DNA of 51,321 bases, from positions 1 to 51,321 of the forward strand of contig JAGZLX010000004.1 in assembly GCA_018364485.1 (NCBI GenBank), given 5' to 3'. Every line of letters starts with the position of its first letter. Position 1 is the stretch's first letter. This DNA is from Granulicatella adiacens. GTDB lineage: Bacteria > Bacillota > Bacilli > Lactobacillales > Aerococcaceae. The position numbers and the translations under genes are program-made. The notes below the pieces were generated by a model. The model saw nothing but the letters and a program-made list of their open reading frames with translations. It made no database searches and was not told the origin of the DNA. Positions 6,752-14,493 of the stretch are shown piece after piece.

Positions 6752-7774
6752 ATGAACGAAAAAATTTTAAAAACAAAGTCTAACGGTTTTGCTGCGTTGT
6801 TTTGCATTTTACTCCTATTAATCCTTTCAGTTGTAGGCTTTATTTCCTCAATTGCATTGATTAGAAACGACGGGCTTCAAGTATTTTGTATTATCCTCAG
6901 CATTCTAGTATTTATCAGCAGTCTTATCCTTTTTGGAGGACTAAAAGTTGTTAAACCTCAAGAAGCGATTGTTTTGACGCTCTTTGGTGAGTACACAGGA
7001 AGTATTAAAGAACCTGGCTTCTATTTTGTAAATCCATTTAGCGTGTCTGTAAACCCTGCTGCCAAAACAAAATTAGGCCAAAGCGGTGATGTCGACCGTC
7101 AAAGCACTCCGGTCACAATTAGCACTACAGGCGGCGTTGAAGCGAACTTAAATGCCTTAAAAAATCAAATTTCTCTAAAAATTATGACGTTAAACAACTC
7201 TCGTCAAAAGATTAACGATTGCCTAGGGAACCCTGTTGAAATCGGAATCGCTGTTACTTGGAGAGTGGTCGATACGGCTAAAGCAGTCTTCAACGTAGAT
7301 AACTACAAAGAATACTTATCTCTTCAATGTGATAGCGCGCTTCGTAATATCGTGCGTATCTATCCATATGATGTAGCTCCAAACGTCGACACAACGGGTG
7401 ATGGCATTGCCGATGAAGGAAGCTTACGTGGTTCAAGTGAAGTCGTTGCAAAACGTATTCGCGATGAGATTCAAGCACGCGTTGAAAATGCAGGTCTTGA
7501 AATCATCGAAGCACGTATCACTTACCTTGCTTACGCTCCAGAAATCGCTGCAGTAATGCTTCAACGTCAACAAGCTTCTGCAATTATTGACGCTAGAAAG
7601 ATGATTGTAGACGGTGCTGTTGGAATGGTTGAAATGGCGTTAGAACGCTTAAACGAAGGAGAACTCGTAGAACTAGATGAAGAACGTAAAGCTGCGATGG
7701 TCTCTAACTTACTCGTTGTTCTTTGCGGCAATCATGATGCTCAACCAATCGTTAACACAGGAAGCCTATACTAA
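6752..7774 (+). CDS. SPFH/band-7 domain membrane protein
   Basis: A 340-residue protein with two N-terminal membrane helices (about 13-37 and 43-63) and a cytoplasmic SPFH domain starting at GLKVVKPQEAIVLTLFGEYTG. A helical region rich in E, R and A follows (ARITYLAYAPEIAAVMLQRQQ). It ends near NTGSLY without a long flotillin tail. SPFH proteins form oligomeric membrane scaffolds and often partner proteases; no NfeD or protease gene is nearby. The ATG at 6752 follows AAAGGAG, while upstream in-frame ATGs lie before the promoter. Two bases separate it from the RHH gene, an association seen in many Firmicutes and of unknown purpose. Confidence 0.88.
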   Translation: MNEKILKTKSNGFAALFCILLLLILSVVGFISSIALIRNDGLQVFCIILSILVFISSLILFGGLKVVKPQEAIVLTLFGEYTGSIKEPGFYFVNPFSVSVNPAAKTKLGQSGDVDRQSTPVTISTTGGVEANLNALKNQISLKIMTLNNSRQKINDCLGNPVEIGIAVTWRVVDTAKAVFNVDNYKEYLSLQCDSALRNIVRIYPYDVAPNVDTTGDGIADEGSLRGSSEVVAKRIRDEIQARVENAGLEIIEARITYLAYAPEIAAVMLQRQQASAIIDARKMIVDGAVGMVEMALERLNEGELVELDEERKAAMVSNLLVVLCGNHDAQPIVNTGSLY

Positions 7775-7776
7775 CG

Positions 7777-7980
7777 ATGGCTGATTTAAAGAAAAAACAA
7801 ATTCCATTACGACTGTCATCTAAATTATATGCTGCTATCGCATCATGGGCAGAAGATGATTTTAGATCAGTCAACGGACAAATCGAATACTTATTAACAG
7901 AATGTGTGAAACAACGTAAGAAAGATGGTAAATACGTCTCGGAAACCATTGACGAACCATTTGAAATCGACATTGAATAA
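7777..7980 (+). CDS. Arc-like ribbon-helix-helix protein, SPFH partner
   Basis: A 67-residue protein whose N-terminal half (KKQIPLRLSSKLYAAIASWAEDDFRSVNGQIEYLL) fits the Arc/MetJ ribbon-helix-helix fold: a beta strand with alternating residues, then two helices with the S/N-G-Q-I-E-Y turn. The C-terminal tail is acidic (TIDEPFEIDIE). It starts two bases after the SPFH stop, so it is co-translated. Annotations for such partners usually read Arc-family DNA-binding protein. It might bind DNA or act as a regulator of the scaffold. No toxin is present. Confidence 0.8.
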   Translation: MADLKKKQIPLRLSSKLYAAIASWAEDDFRSVNGQIEYLLTECVKQRKKDGKYVSETIDEPFEIDIE

Positions 7981-7985
7981 CAAAA

Positions 7986-8016
7986 AGGATGGACGAAATT
8001 CGTCCATCCTCTTTTT
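7986..8016 (+). terminator. Terminator of the SPFH-RHH operon
   Basis: Perfect 11-base stem (7986-7996 with 8000-8010), three-base loop, then CTTTTT. Confidence 0.9.
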
Positions 8017-8078
8017 CTATTTATTCAAATTGTCAGCAGGTCGTTGATTGCTCCAACCAAAAGAAAATTAAGCACCAT

Positions 8079-8261
8079 GATTACGAAGAATCGTGCGGAT
8101 TTTATAATAACAGTAACGTGTTTCGCAAAAAAGACGAATTAAAGGGAGTTCGGAATTTATTCCGTACTCCCTTTTTGAGTTTTTTAGGCGAGAGACACTA
8201 GGCTCGAGCCGGTGCAACGTTACCGTTATTATAAACAAATCCGCAAGGATTCAAAGTAATC
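8079..8261. repeat. Structured covarying element, copy A
   Basis: A 183-nt element between the SPFH-RHH terminator and the yacL stop codon. Closing arms pair segment by segment: GATTAC 8079-8084 with GTAATC 8256-8261, GAATC with GATTC, GCGGATTT with AAATCCGC, TATAATAAC with GTTATTATA, GTAACGT with ACGTTAC. Inside are a hairpin of GGGAGT.CGGAA with TTCCG.ACTCCC (8143-8170) and a second, GGC-GAG (8187-8192) with CTC-GA-GCC (8203-8210). The core GGCGAGAGACACTAGGCTCG is shared with copy B. No reading frame explains the conservation. Family unknown to me. Confidence 0.75.
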
Positions 8262-8274
8262 ATAAAATTAACTT

Positions 8275-9399
8275 TTATTGTTTAATTTTCTTTTGGCTAT
8301 GCAGTGGTTTAGCGAAAATCATACGGCCTGCTGCAGTTTGAAGGGCGCTCGTTACGACCACTTCAATCTCTTGATTCATATAATATTGTCCATCTTCCAC
8401 GACAATCATCGTACCATCATCTAAGTACGCAACCCCTTGTTGGCGCTCCGTTCCGGATTTAACCACTGTCGTCTTCAAGGTTTCCCCTGGTATCACAACT
8501 GGCTTGATGGCTTGCGCTAACGCATTAATATTAAAGACCGGCACATTTTGGAACTCGCTCACTTTATTTAAGTTAAAGTCGTTCGTAATAATAATGCCGT
8601 CAATCGCCTTCGCCAAGCGAATCAACTTACGGTCTACTTCATTAATATCATCATAGTCCCCTTCGTAAATTTCTACTTTAATATTCTCTTCTTTTTGAAG
8701 AGCGTTTAAAATATCTAATCCACGACGACCTCTCACGCGTTTTAAGCTATCTGCGCTATCGGCGATATATTGTAATTCATTCAGTACGAATACTGGAATT
8801 ACCAGCACCCCTTCGATAAAGCCTGTTTTAGCAATATCGTAAATACGTCCATCGATAATCACGCTTGTATCGAGCAGTTTGTATTTTCTGAAGTTATCTC
8901 CTGCTTTACGTTCCAGTACTGGAGAGTCCTCCGTTTTCTTTCTTGTCGCCGTAAATGCTTTTAGAATATCTTCACGACGCGTCGTTCCGACATAAAAACC
9001 AAGGTACCCGAAGATAATGCTGAGGGCGATTGGTAAAGCTTGAGTAATTGCTGGAATTTGTAAGTTTGTAAATGGCAATCCAACGAGCCACGCGACTAAG
9101 AGCCCAATGAGTGCACCAATCATTCCAAAGAGTAAATAGCTCACAGAAAGTTGGCTAACGAGTTTTTCCAGTCTACGAATGCCGGCTAAAATCGGATCCG
9201 TCACGAAAAATGAAATAAAGAATAAAATAATGGCACCTAACAAAATATTCGTAACTTGCGATGTTAACCATTCATTCGTAATGTTGAACGCTTGCCATAG
9301 ACTTGGAAAGTACGTTGCACCTAAAGACCCTCCGAGCAATACGAAAATCAGTTGTAATAACTTTCTTCCGTATGCTCGAAATTTTTTAGGTTGTTCCAT
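8275..9399 (-). CDS. yacL: YacL-family PIN/TRAM membrane protein
   Basis: A 374-residue protein with about four N-terminal membrane helices (residues 10-115), a PIN nuclease-fold domain (LLDTSVIIDGRIYDI near 175, with further acidic residues in ITNDFNLNK) and a C-terminal TRAM RNA-binding domain (residues 310-365, GVAYLDDGTMIVVEDG). The acidic PIN residues are present. The start at 9399 follows AAAGGAG; a longer frame runs back into radA. It lies 14 bases after radA in the conserved dut-radA-yacL order. Its physiological substrate is not established. Structured element copy A begins 13 bases past its stop. Confidence 0.9.
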   Translation of the reverse strand: MEQPKKFRAYGRKLLQLIFVLLGGSLGATYFPSLWQAFNITNEWLTSQVTNILLGAIILFFISFFVTDPILAGIRRLEKLVSQLSVSYLLFGMIGALIGLLVAWLVGLPFTNLQIPAITQALPIALSIIFGYLGFYVGTTRREDILKAFTATRKKTEDSPVLERKAGDNFRKYKLLDTSVIIDGRIYDIAKTGFIEGVLVIPVFVLNELQYIADSADSLKRVRGRRGLDILNALQKEENIKVEIYEGDYDDINEVDRKLIRLAKAIDGIIITNDFNLNKVSEFQNVPVFNINALAQAIKPVVIPGETLKTTVVKSGTERQQGVAYLDDGTMIVVEDGQYYMNQEIEVVVTSALQTAAGRMIFAKPLHSQKKIKQ

Positions 9400-9413
9400 A
9401 AAAGTTCTCCTTT

Positions 9414-10799
9414 CTAATTTTCTTTTCCGAAGGCTTTGTAAATAGCTTCTTTGACAGAAGATACTCCAACGACTTCGATATTTTTTGGAAGTTCCCATCC
9501 ATCTAAATTATTTTTTGGAATAAAGACACGCTTGAATCCGAGCTTTTCGGCTTCGCGAACACGGTCATAGACACGGTTCACTTTGCGGATCTCGCCGGTT
9601 AAGCCGATTTCGCCGATAAAGCAATCGCCCATTTGCGTTTCTTTTTCCTTATAGCTCGAAACGATACTCATCGCAATCGCTAAGTCGACTGCAGGTTCGT
9701 TCAGTTTCAAACCACCTGTTGATTTAAAGTAAGCATCTTGGTTTTGTAATAGAAGACCTGCACGTTTCTCCAGCACCGCCATCAAGAGCGCGACACGATT
9801 ATAGTCTAGCCCACTTGTCGTACGGCGCGCATTTCCAAAGGCCGTTGGTGACAATAAGCATTGCACCTCAGTTAAAATCGGTCTAGTTCCTTCAAGAGAC
9901 ACGACAATTGCCGAACCAGTTGCGCCAGCCAAACGTTCTTCTAAGAAGACTTCGGAAGGATTCGTTACTTCATTGAGCCCTTCTTGATGCATTTCGAAGA
10001 CTCCAATCTCGTTGGTAGATCCGAAACGGTTTTTCACGGAACGAAGCACGCGGAAACTATGATGTTTATCCCCTTCGAAATAAAGAACGGTATCCACCAT
10101 ATGTTCCAACATACGAGGACCAGCAAGTGCCCCCTCTTTTGTCACGTGACCAACGATAAAGATGGCAATCTGATTGAGTTTTGCGAGTCTCATCAACGTT
10201 GCCGTTGCCTCACGAACATGAGACACACTTCCGGCTACACCATTAGCCTGAGGATGTGTCATCGTTTGAATCGAGTCGATAATGACATAATCCGGTTTCA
10301 ACGCTTCAACTTGCGCAACGATATCTTCTAAGTTTGTTTCAGCGTAAATATAAAATCCGTCTGCTTGCATTCCGAGACGTTCCGCACGCATTTTAATTTG
10401 CGACGCACTTTCTTCTCCGGATACATAGAGAACCGTTCCTTGTGTTTGTTGGAGTTCACTAGAAACTTGTAATAATAAAGTCGATTTCCCAATCCCAGGG
10501 TCCCCACCGATTAATACTAAGGAACCTGGCACCACGCCACCACCGAGCACGCGGTCAAGTTCGCTAATCGATGTCTTCACACGGTTCACGCGCTCATAAG
10601 CCACTTGATCCAGATGCATTGGTTTGGTCTTATGCACTTCTTCTGAATGTTGCACTAAGGAAGGACGTTTCGCGTTGCTGGTTGTTTCCTTGAACTCCTC
10701 CATCGTAGACCAATTGCCGCAGTTTGGGCATTTTCCTAAATATTTTGGTGAATTATATCCACATTCTCTACATACAAAACTTGTCGTTGCTTTTGCCAT
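9414..10799 (-). CDS. radA: DNA repair protein RadA (Sms)
   Basis: A 461-residue RadA helicase that promotes branch migration during recombination and transformation. Order of parts: four-cysteine zinc finger (CRECGYNSPKYLGKCPNCGNW split as CxxC and CxxC, residues 10-28), RecA-like ATPase with Walker A GGDPGIGKST near 98, the RadA-specific KNRFG motif near 257, and a C-terminal Lon-like domain. Length and all motifs are normal. Start ATG follows AAAGGAG; 12 bases separate it from dut, so the two are one operon. Confidence 0.97.
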   Translation of the reverse strand: MAKATTSFVCRECGYNSPKYLGKCPNCGNWSTMEEFKETTSNAKRPSLVQHSEEVHKTKPMHLDQVAYERVNRVKTSISELDRVLGGGVVPGSLVLIGGDPGIGKSTLLLQVSSELQQTQGTVLYVSGEESASQIKMRAERLGMQADGFYIYAETNLEDIVAQVEALKPDYVIIDSIQTMTHPQANGVAGSVSHVREATATLMRLAKLNQIAIFIVGHVTKEGALAGPRMLEHMVDTVLYFEGDKHHSFRVLRSVKNRFGSTNEIGVFEMHQEGLNEVTNPSEVFLEERLAGATGSAIVVSLEGTRPILTEVQCLLSPTAFGNARRTTSGLDYNRVALLMAVLEKRAGLLLQNQDAYFKSTGGLKLNEPAVDLAIAMSIVSSYKEKETQMGDCFIGEIGLTGEIRKVNRVYDRVREAEKLGFKRVFIPKNNLDGWELPKNIEVVGVSSVKEAIYKAFGKEN

Positions 10800-10811
10800 T
10801 TTGGCTCCTTT

Positions 10812-11375
10812 CTAACGAACGCCAGAAGAACCAAAACCACCTGTACGTTCATTCATATCGTTTTCTTCATCCGCATCCGCTTTTAAGAACGGTAGGAAGA
10901 TTCCTTGGCCGATACGATCGCCTTTTTTAATTTTTTTATCGAATAATCCGAAGTTTAATAATTGGAAGTAAATATGTCCTTCGTTGTCCGGGTTGTTGTA
11001 GTAGTCACTATCCACAACGCCTACCCCATTTGGTAAGACAAGGAAGTGTTTCAATGGGTTACTTGAGCGGTTTGCTAGTTGTAAGTACTCATCTTCTTGC
11101 ATATAAGACTTGATTCCTGTTGGTACAAGCACTGGTTTTAGCACTTTTTGTTCTTTTGCAAGTTCCGCTTCCACTGTTTCTTTATCAGTTGTATAAATCC
11201 ATTGTTTTAATTGAGTTGCTGCAAATTTAAAAATCATTTTCCAAATGCTTGGTAATACGATATCTTCGGCAGCTTCGAAGTCATATCCTGCTGAATGTTT
11301 TGTTGAACGTTTTGGAACATTGATTCCTTTCCCTTCATAAGCAGATACGATTTCAAATCCACGTTTTCTTTCCAT
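10812..11375 (-). CDS. dut: dUTP diphosphatase family protein
   Basis: A 187-residue trimeric-type dUTPase homologue, converting dUTP to dUMP and keeping uracil out of DNA. Visible motifs: AGYDFEA (motif 1), NRSSNPLK (motif 2, serine in place), NGVGVVDSDYYNN (motif 3, catalytic aspartate) and the glycine-rich RTGGFGSSG tail (motif 5). It carries an insert of about 35 residues after motif 1 (IWKMIFKFAATQLKQW region) compared with short dUTPases. The same long form is common in Lactobacillales before radA. ATG 11375 is preferred over an upstream one because AAGGTGAT precedes it. The promoter has an extended -10 (TGTTATGAT) just upstream. Confidence 0.92.
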   Translation of the reverse strand: MERKRGFEIVSAYEGKGINVPKRSTKHSAGYDFEAAEDIVLPSIWKMIFKFAATQLKQWIYTTDKETVEAELAKEQKVLKPVLVPTGIKSYMQEDEYLQLANRSSNPLKHFLVLPNGVGVVDSDYYNNPDNEGHIYFQLLNFGLFDKKIKKGDRIGQGIFLPFLKADADEENDMNERTGGFGSSGVR

Positions 11376-11616
11376 TTCATCACCTTTTTCATGTAAGTTT
11401 CTAACCCCTATCATAACATTGTTTGCCACGTGTTGCATCCATCTCAGTACTTTTTTACTTCATTATTATAAGTTACGTCCAAATCTTGAAAATAAGGAAT
11501 GCTTTTTGGGCAAAGTGCACAATTTTTACAGTCGTTTTTGTGCAACCTTCCCCTATCTCTTTTCCTCAAAAAAACGTAAACTGTTACTGTAAAACAAATT
11601 ATAGGGGGAAATCCTA

Positions 11617-12720
11617 ATGGTAGAAATGCAATTAAACCATATTTACAAAAAATATGACAACGCGGAAAACTATTCCGTAACAGACTTTAACTTACACATC
11701 AAAGATCGCGAATTCATCGTATTCGTAGGACCTTCTGGATGCGGTAAATCAACAACTCTTCGTATGATCGCTGGTCTTGAAGATATTTCTGAAGGGGAAT
11801 TAAAAATTGGCGACGTTGTAATGAACGACGTAGCTCCAAAAGATCGTGATATCGCGATGGTATTCCAAAACTATGCCTTATATCCTCACATGAGCGTATA
11901 TGACAACATGGCATTCGGTTTGAAATTACGTAAATACGACAAAGCTGAAATTGACAAACGTGTTAAAAACGCTGCTGAAATCTTAGGCTTAGCTCAATAC
12001 TTAGAACGTAAACCTGCTGCTTTATCTGGTGGTCAACGTCAACGTGTTGCTTTAGGACGTGCGATCGTTCGTGATGCGAAAGTATTCTTAATGGACGAAC
12101 CTCTTTCTAACTTAGATGCTAAATTACGTGTTGCGATGCGTGCTGAAATTGCAAAATTACACCGTCGCTTAGAAACAACAACAATTTACGTAACTCACGA
12201 CCAAACAGAAGCGATGACAATGGCTGACCGTATCGTTATCATGAAAGATGGTATTGTACAACAAATCGGTACTCCACAAGAAGTGTACAACACTCCTAAC
12301 AACGTATTCGTAGCTGGATTCATCGGATCACCAGCAATGAACTTCTTCAATGTAACATTGCAAGATGGCGTGATTTCAAATGGTAAAGGTTTATCATTAC
12401 AATTACCTGAAGCGAAGAGAAAACTTCTTGAAGACAAAGGTTACAACGGAAAAGATTTAATCTTTGGTATCCGTCCAGAAGATATCGAAAGTGCTCAAAT
12501 CGCTATCGATACTTACCCATCATCTTCAGTGAAAGCAGAAGTTGTTGTATCAGAATTACTTGGTGCAGAAACAATGCTTTACACTCGTGTTGACGATACT
12601 GAATTCGTATCTAAAGTGGATGCACGTGACTTCCACAACCCAGGCGAAACAGTTGAATTAGCATTCGACTTAAACAAATCTCACTTCTTCGACAAAGAAA
12701 CTGAGGAAGTTATTCGCTAA
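11617..12720 (+). CDS. msmK: MsmK/UgpC-type carbohydrate ABC importer ATPase
   Basis: A 367-residue ATPase of the CUT1 sugar-importer class. Walker A GPSGCGKST is at residues 38-46, the Q-loop is VFQNYALYPH, the signature LSGGQRQR near 135 and Walker B VFLMDEP. C-terminal TOBE/MalK regulatory domains include GIRPEDI. It stands alone with no permease or binding-protein genes, as for the shared ATPase MsmK of streptococci that energises several sugar importers. RBS AGGGGG. A weak cre-like site lies upstream (11575-11588, GTAAAC/GTTAC half sites, central mismatches), so catabolite control is possible but unproven. High use of preferred codons suggests strong expression. Confidence 0.93.
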   Translation: MVEMQLNHIYKKYDNAENYSVTDFNLHIKDREFIVFVGPSGCGKSTTLRMIAGLEDISEGELKIGDVVMNDVAPKDRDIAMVFQNYALYPHMSVYDNMAFGLKLRKYDKAEIDKRVKNAAEILGLAQYLERKPAALSGGQRQRVALGRAIVRDAKVFLMDEPLSNLDAKLRVAMRAEIAKLHRRLETTTIYVTHDQTEAMTMADRIVIMKDGIVQQIGTPQEVYNTPNNVFVAGFIGSPAMNFFNVTLQDGVISNGKGLSLQLPEAKRKLLEDKGYNGKDLIFGIRPEDIESAQIAIDTYPSSSVKAEVVVSELLGAETMLYTRVDDTEFVSKVDARDFHNPGETVELAFDLNKSHFFDKETEEVIR

Positions 12721-12740
12721 GAATAAACTACAGAAACTAC

Positions 12741-12775
12741 AAAAGCTGACAGCTCAAATGAGCCGTCAGCTTTTT
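12741..12775. terminator. msmK terminator, bidirectional
   Basis: A 15-base stem (12741-12755 with 12760-12774, one mismatch) starts with AAAA and ends in TTTTT, so it also serves the convergent small gene. Confidence 0.9.
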
Positions 12776-12793
12776 CATTTATACATTTCTTCT

Positions 12794-13132
12794 TTATTCA
12801 TCTACCTCTTGAAACTCACATTCAAAGCGATATTCGAAGAACTTGTCGATGACTGCTGTTAGTTGATCCGGATTGAGTTTTTGAATAATGGCATCAAAAT
12901 CAATGGCTTCTAATTCATCTTCTGTGAGCTTTTGATAAGGCGGTAAGTCTGAATATTGTCTTAATTCGTCATAAACAATGAAGTCGCCATCAATAAACGA
13001 TTCGATGAGCCCACGTCTTTGCAGAAGGAAAAATAATTCTGGATAACTATCTGCCGTAAAACTATACACCGTCTTATCAGAATAAATACCGCAACAATGC
13101 GTTTGGTTCAGATTTAATTTCACTTTTGTCAT
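12794..13132 (-). CDS. Hypothetical protein, 112 residues
   Basis: An acidic soluble protein with no domain I recognise. The N-terminal third is strand-rich with a CC pair (TKVKLNLNQTHCCGIYSDKT). The C-terminal part is helical and acidic (LTEDELEAIDFDAIIQKL) and ends FECEFQEVDE. There is no signal peptide or membrane segment. GGAGG lies ten bases before the ATG, and a shared terminator stands at its end, which supports a real gene. It is the last minus-strand gene before tRNA-Ser. Its function cannot be stated. Confidence 0.6.
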   Translation of the reverse strand: MTKVKLNLNQTHCCGIYSDKTVYSFTADSYPELFFLLQRRGLIESFIDGDFIVYDELRQYSDLPPYQKLTEDELEAIDFDAIIQKLNPDQLTAVIDKFFEYRFECEFQEVDE

Positions 13133-13226
13133 CTTGGTTTAGCCTCCATTATTCTATAAAAACCTATCTAAATACGAAGCTACTAAACAAAACTTGCCTT
13201 AACCTCGGTACAGACACAAAAAGATA

Positions 13227-13314
13227 AGGAGAAGAGGAGATTTGAACTCCCGCGCCGCTTTCACGACCTATCGCATTTCGAGTGCGACCCCTTCAGCCTC
13301 TTGGGTACTTCTCC
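13227..13314 (-). tRNA. tRNA-Ser (anticodon CGA)
   Basis: Acceptor stem GGAGAAG (13314-13308) pairs with CTTCTCC (13234-13228). The anticodon loop CTCGAAA (13282-13276) gives anticodon CGA at 13280-13278. There is a long variable arm (AGGTCGTGAAAGCGG region) and a T-arm with TTCAAAT, which together identify a serine tRNA. The position after the acceptor stem is T rather than the usual G73, and CCA is not encoded. Minus-strand promoter: -35 TTGATT 13351-13346, 17 bases, -10 TATACT 13328-13323. Confidence 0.93.
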
Positions 13315-13405
13315 ATGGTTCTAGTATAGTACGGAGATTTTCTTCAATCAATCCTTTTTTATCAATAGTGTTAAATAACACTGCTCACTTTCATAAAATT
13401 TCATA

Positions 13406-13434
13406 TTGTTGCAACCTTTTTTCAGGTCTATAAT
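13406..13434 (+). promoter_or_regulatory. Promoter of the PemK-like gene
   Basis: -35 TTGTTG (13406-13411), 17-base spacer, -10 TATAAT (13429-13434). Just upstream are TTCATA repeats with a four-base spacer (13390-13405) and an inverted repeat AGTGTTA-AA-TAACACT (13367-13382). Confidence 0.6.
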
Positions 13435-13496
13435 TAAGGTAAAAGAAGTTTGTTAAAATTGGTTTTAAATTTAGGTATTTATTTTGGGGGAGAATT

Positions 13497-14282
13497 ATGA
13501 ATACAAAAAGAAATTTAACACTAGCTAGAGATATTTTGCTATATATATCCAATAATACAAATAATAAAAAATTCAAATATATTGGGAAGTCCGATTACTA
13601 CAGAGCAAAAAGATTTAAGAAAGAAAACTCCGAAGAACAACCTCTTTTTAAGAAATATAAAAGAGGAACTATATTATTCGTAGATTTTGGTACTGGTGTT
13701 GGAAATGAATTTTCATTACCACATTTTGCTATTGTTTTGGATAAAAAAGATCATCCTAAAAAAGGGTTACTTACTGTAATACCGTTAAGTTCGAAAAATA
13801 AAAAACAATATATCAGTTTAGGAGATAATTTAATCGTCAATTTAGTAAATGAGGCAAATAAATATAGTGAAAAAGTCGTTTCAGTAGTTCAAAGAATTGC
13901 TGAAGTAGATATAATTCATCGACTTTCAGGGAAGAAAAAAGAAAGATATGTTCCTAATGACGATGAAACAAGACAAATATTGCAGGAATTCGTGAATAGA
14001 CATAATCCAAAAATTCATAATTTAAATGGCTATATAGCTAAGAAATGGATTTCTGTGGAAAAACAATGGATAGATGAAATATCCGAATACTATAAAAGAT
14101 TTAATAAAAATACTTATGCAGCAATAGATAATATTCAAACCATCAGCAAATTAAGAGTTATGCTCCCTAAAAATCCTGCTGATCCAATTGGAAAAACAAC
14201 AATATCAGAGGATAGTATGAACTTAATTGATATCGCGGTCTTAAAAAAAATATCCAATTCAAAAATTGACATTCACACATAG
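13497..14282 (+). CDS. PemK/MazF-family toxin-like protein with C-terminal extension
   Basis: A 261-residue basic protein. Residues 50-150 look like the PemK/MazF endoribonuclease fold: KRGTILFVDFGTGVGNEFSLP is the entry strand and loop, HFAIVLD follows, then LLTVIPLSS, and VVSVVQRIAEVDIIHRL matches the family's late S-V-V-x-x-x-Q-I-x-x-x-D region. An N-terminal piece of about 50 residues and a C-terminal piece of about 110 residues (aromatic, helical) have no match I know. Base composition is much more AT-rich than its neighbours (23-32% GC on two lines counted), suggesting transfer. No protein antitoxin is present. A small RNA starts inside the last codons, so a type III-like arrangement is conceivable. 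Confidence 0.75.
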   Translation: MNTKRNLTLARDILLYISNNTNNKKFKYIGKSDYYRAKRFKKENSEEQPLFKKYKRGTILFVDFGTGVGNEFSLPHFAIVLDKKDHPKKGLLTVIPLSSKNKKQYISLGDNLIVNLVNEANKYSEKVVSVVQRIAEVDIIHRLSGKKKERYVPNDDETRQILQEFVNRHNPKIHNLNGYIAKKWISVEKQWIDEISEYYKRFNKNTYAAIDNIQTISKLRVMLPKNPADPIGKTTISEDSMNLIDIAVLKKISNSKIDIHT

Positions 14283-14294
14283 TTTCATTATAAT
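14266..14294 (+). promoter_or_regulatory. Perfect consensus sigma-A promoter of a small RNA
   Basis: TTGACA (14266-14271), exactly 17 bases, TATAAT (14289-14294). The -35 lies inside the last codons of the PemK-like gene. Confidence 0.9.
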
Positions 14295-14300
14295 GAACAT

Positions 14301-14398
14301 ACATTAGAGGTGCGATTTATCGCAGGCTCTACAGATGATATTTTTCAGAGAGGTTTTACCGGCTCTGCATAGGACACCTAAATTAGGTGTCCTTTTTT
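14301..14398 (+). ncRNA. Small RNA with two similar hairpins and a terminator
   Basis: About 98 nt, from the expected start about seven bases after a perfect promoter to a perfect terminator (stem 14371-14381 with 14383-14393, six T). Hairpin 1 uses AGAG 14306-14309 with CTCT 14327-14330 and TGCGAT with ATCGCA inside. Hairpin 2 uses CAGAG 14346-14350 with CTCTG 14363-14367 and GGT with ACC inside. Both have the same asymmetric internal loop (one purine opposite GG), as if one module were duplicated. No reading frame with a ribosome site is present. It may be the antitoxin RNA of the PemK-like protein or an independent regulator. Confidence 0.75.
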
Positions 14399-14493
14399 AT
14401 TTTAAAACATCGCACTACTAACTCGATTGATACTATCCATTATTAATGTATGAATAGAAAGTCAAAAGGATAGTCAATTTATATCTATACAAA

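Noticed and set aside
7989..8201. 70-codon open frame across the copy A element
   Set aside because: It overlaps the terminator and the structured element, has no ribosome site, and is interrupted in copy B.
13390..13405. TTCATA repeat upstream of the PemK-like gene as a third regulon site
   Set aside because: The spacer is four rather than five bases, and a normal -35/-10 promoter with 17-base spacing follows.
14301..14398. Lysine riboswitch, suggested by the AGAGGTGC opening
   Set aside because: Too short, lacks the five-helix core, and no lysine gene follows; it ends in its own terminator.
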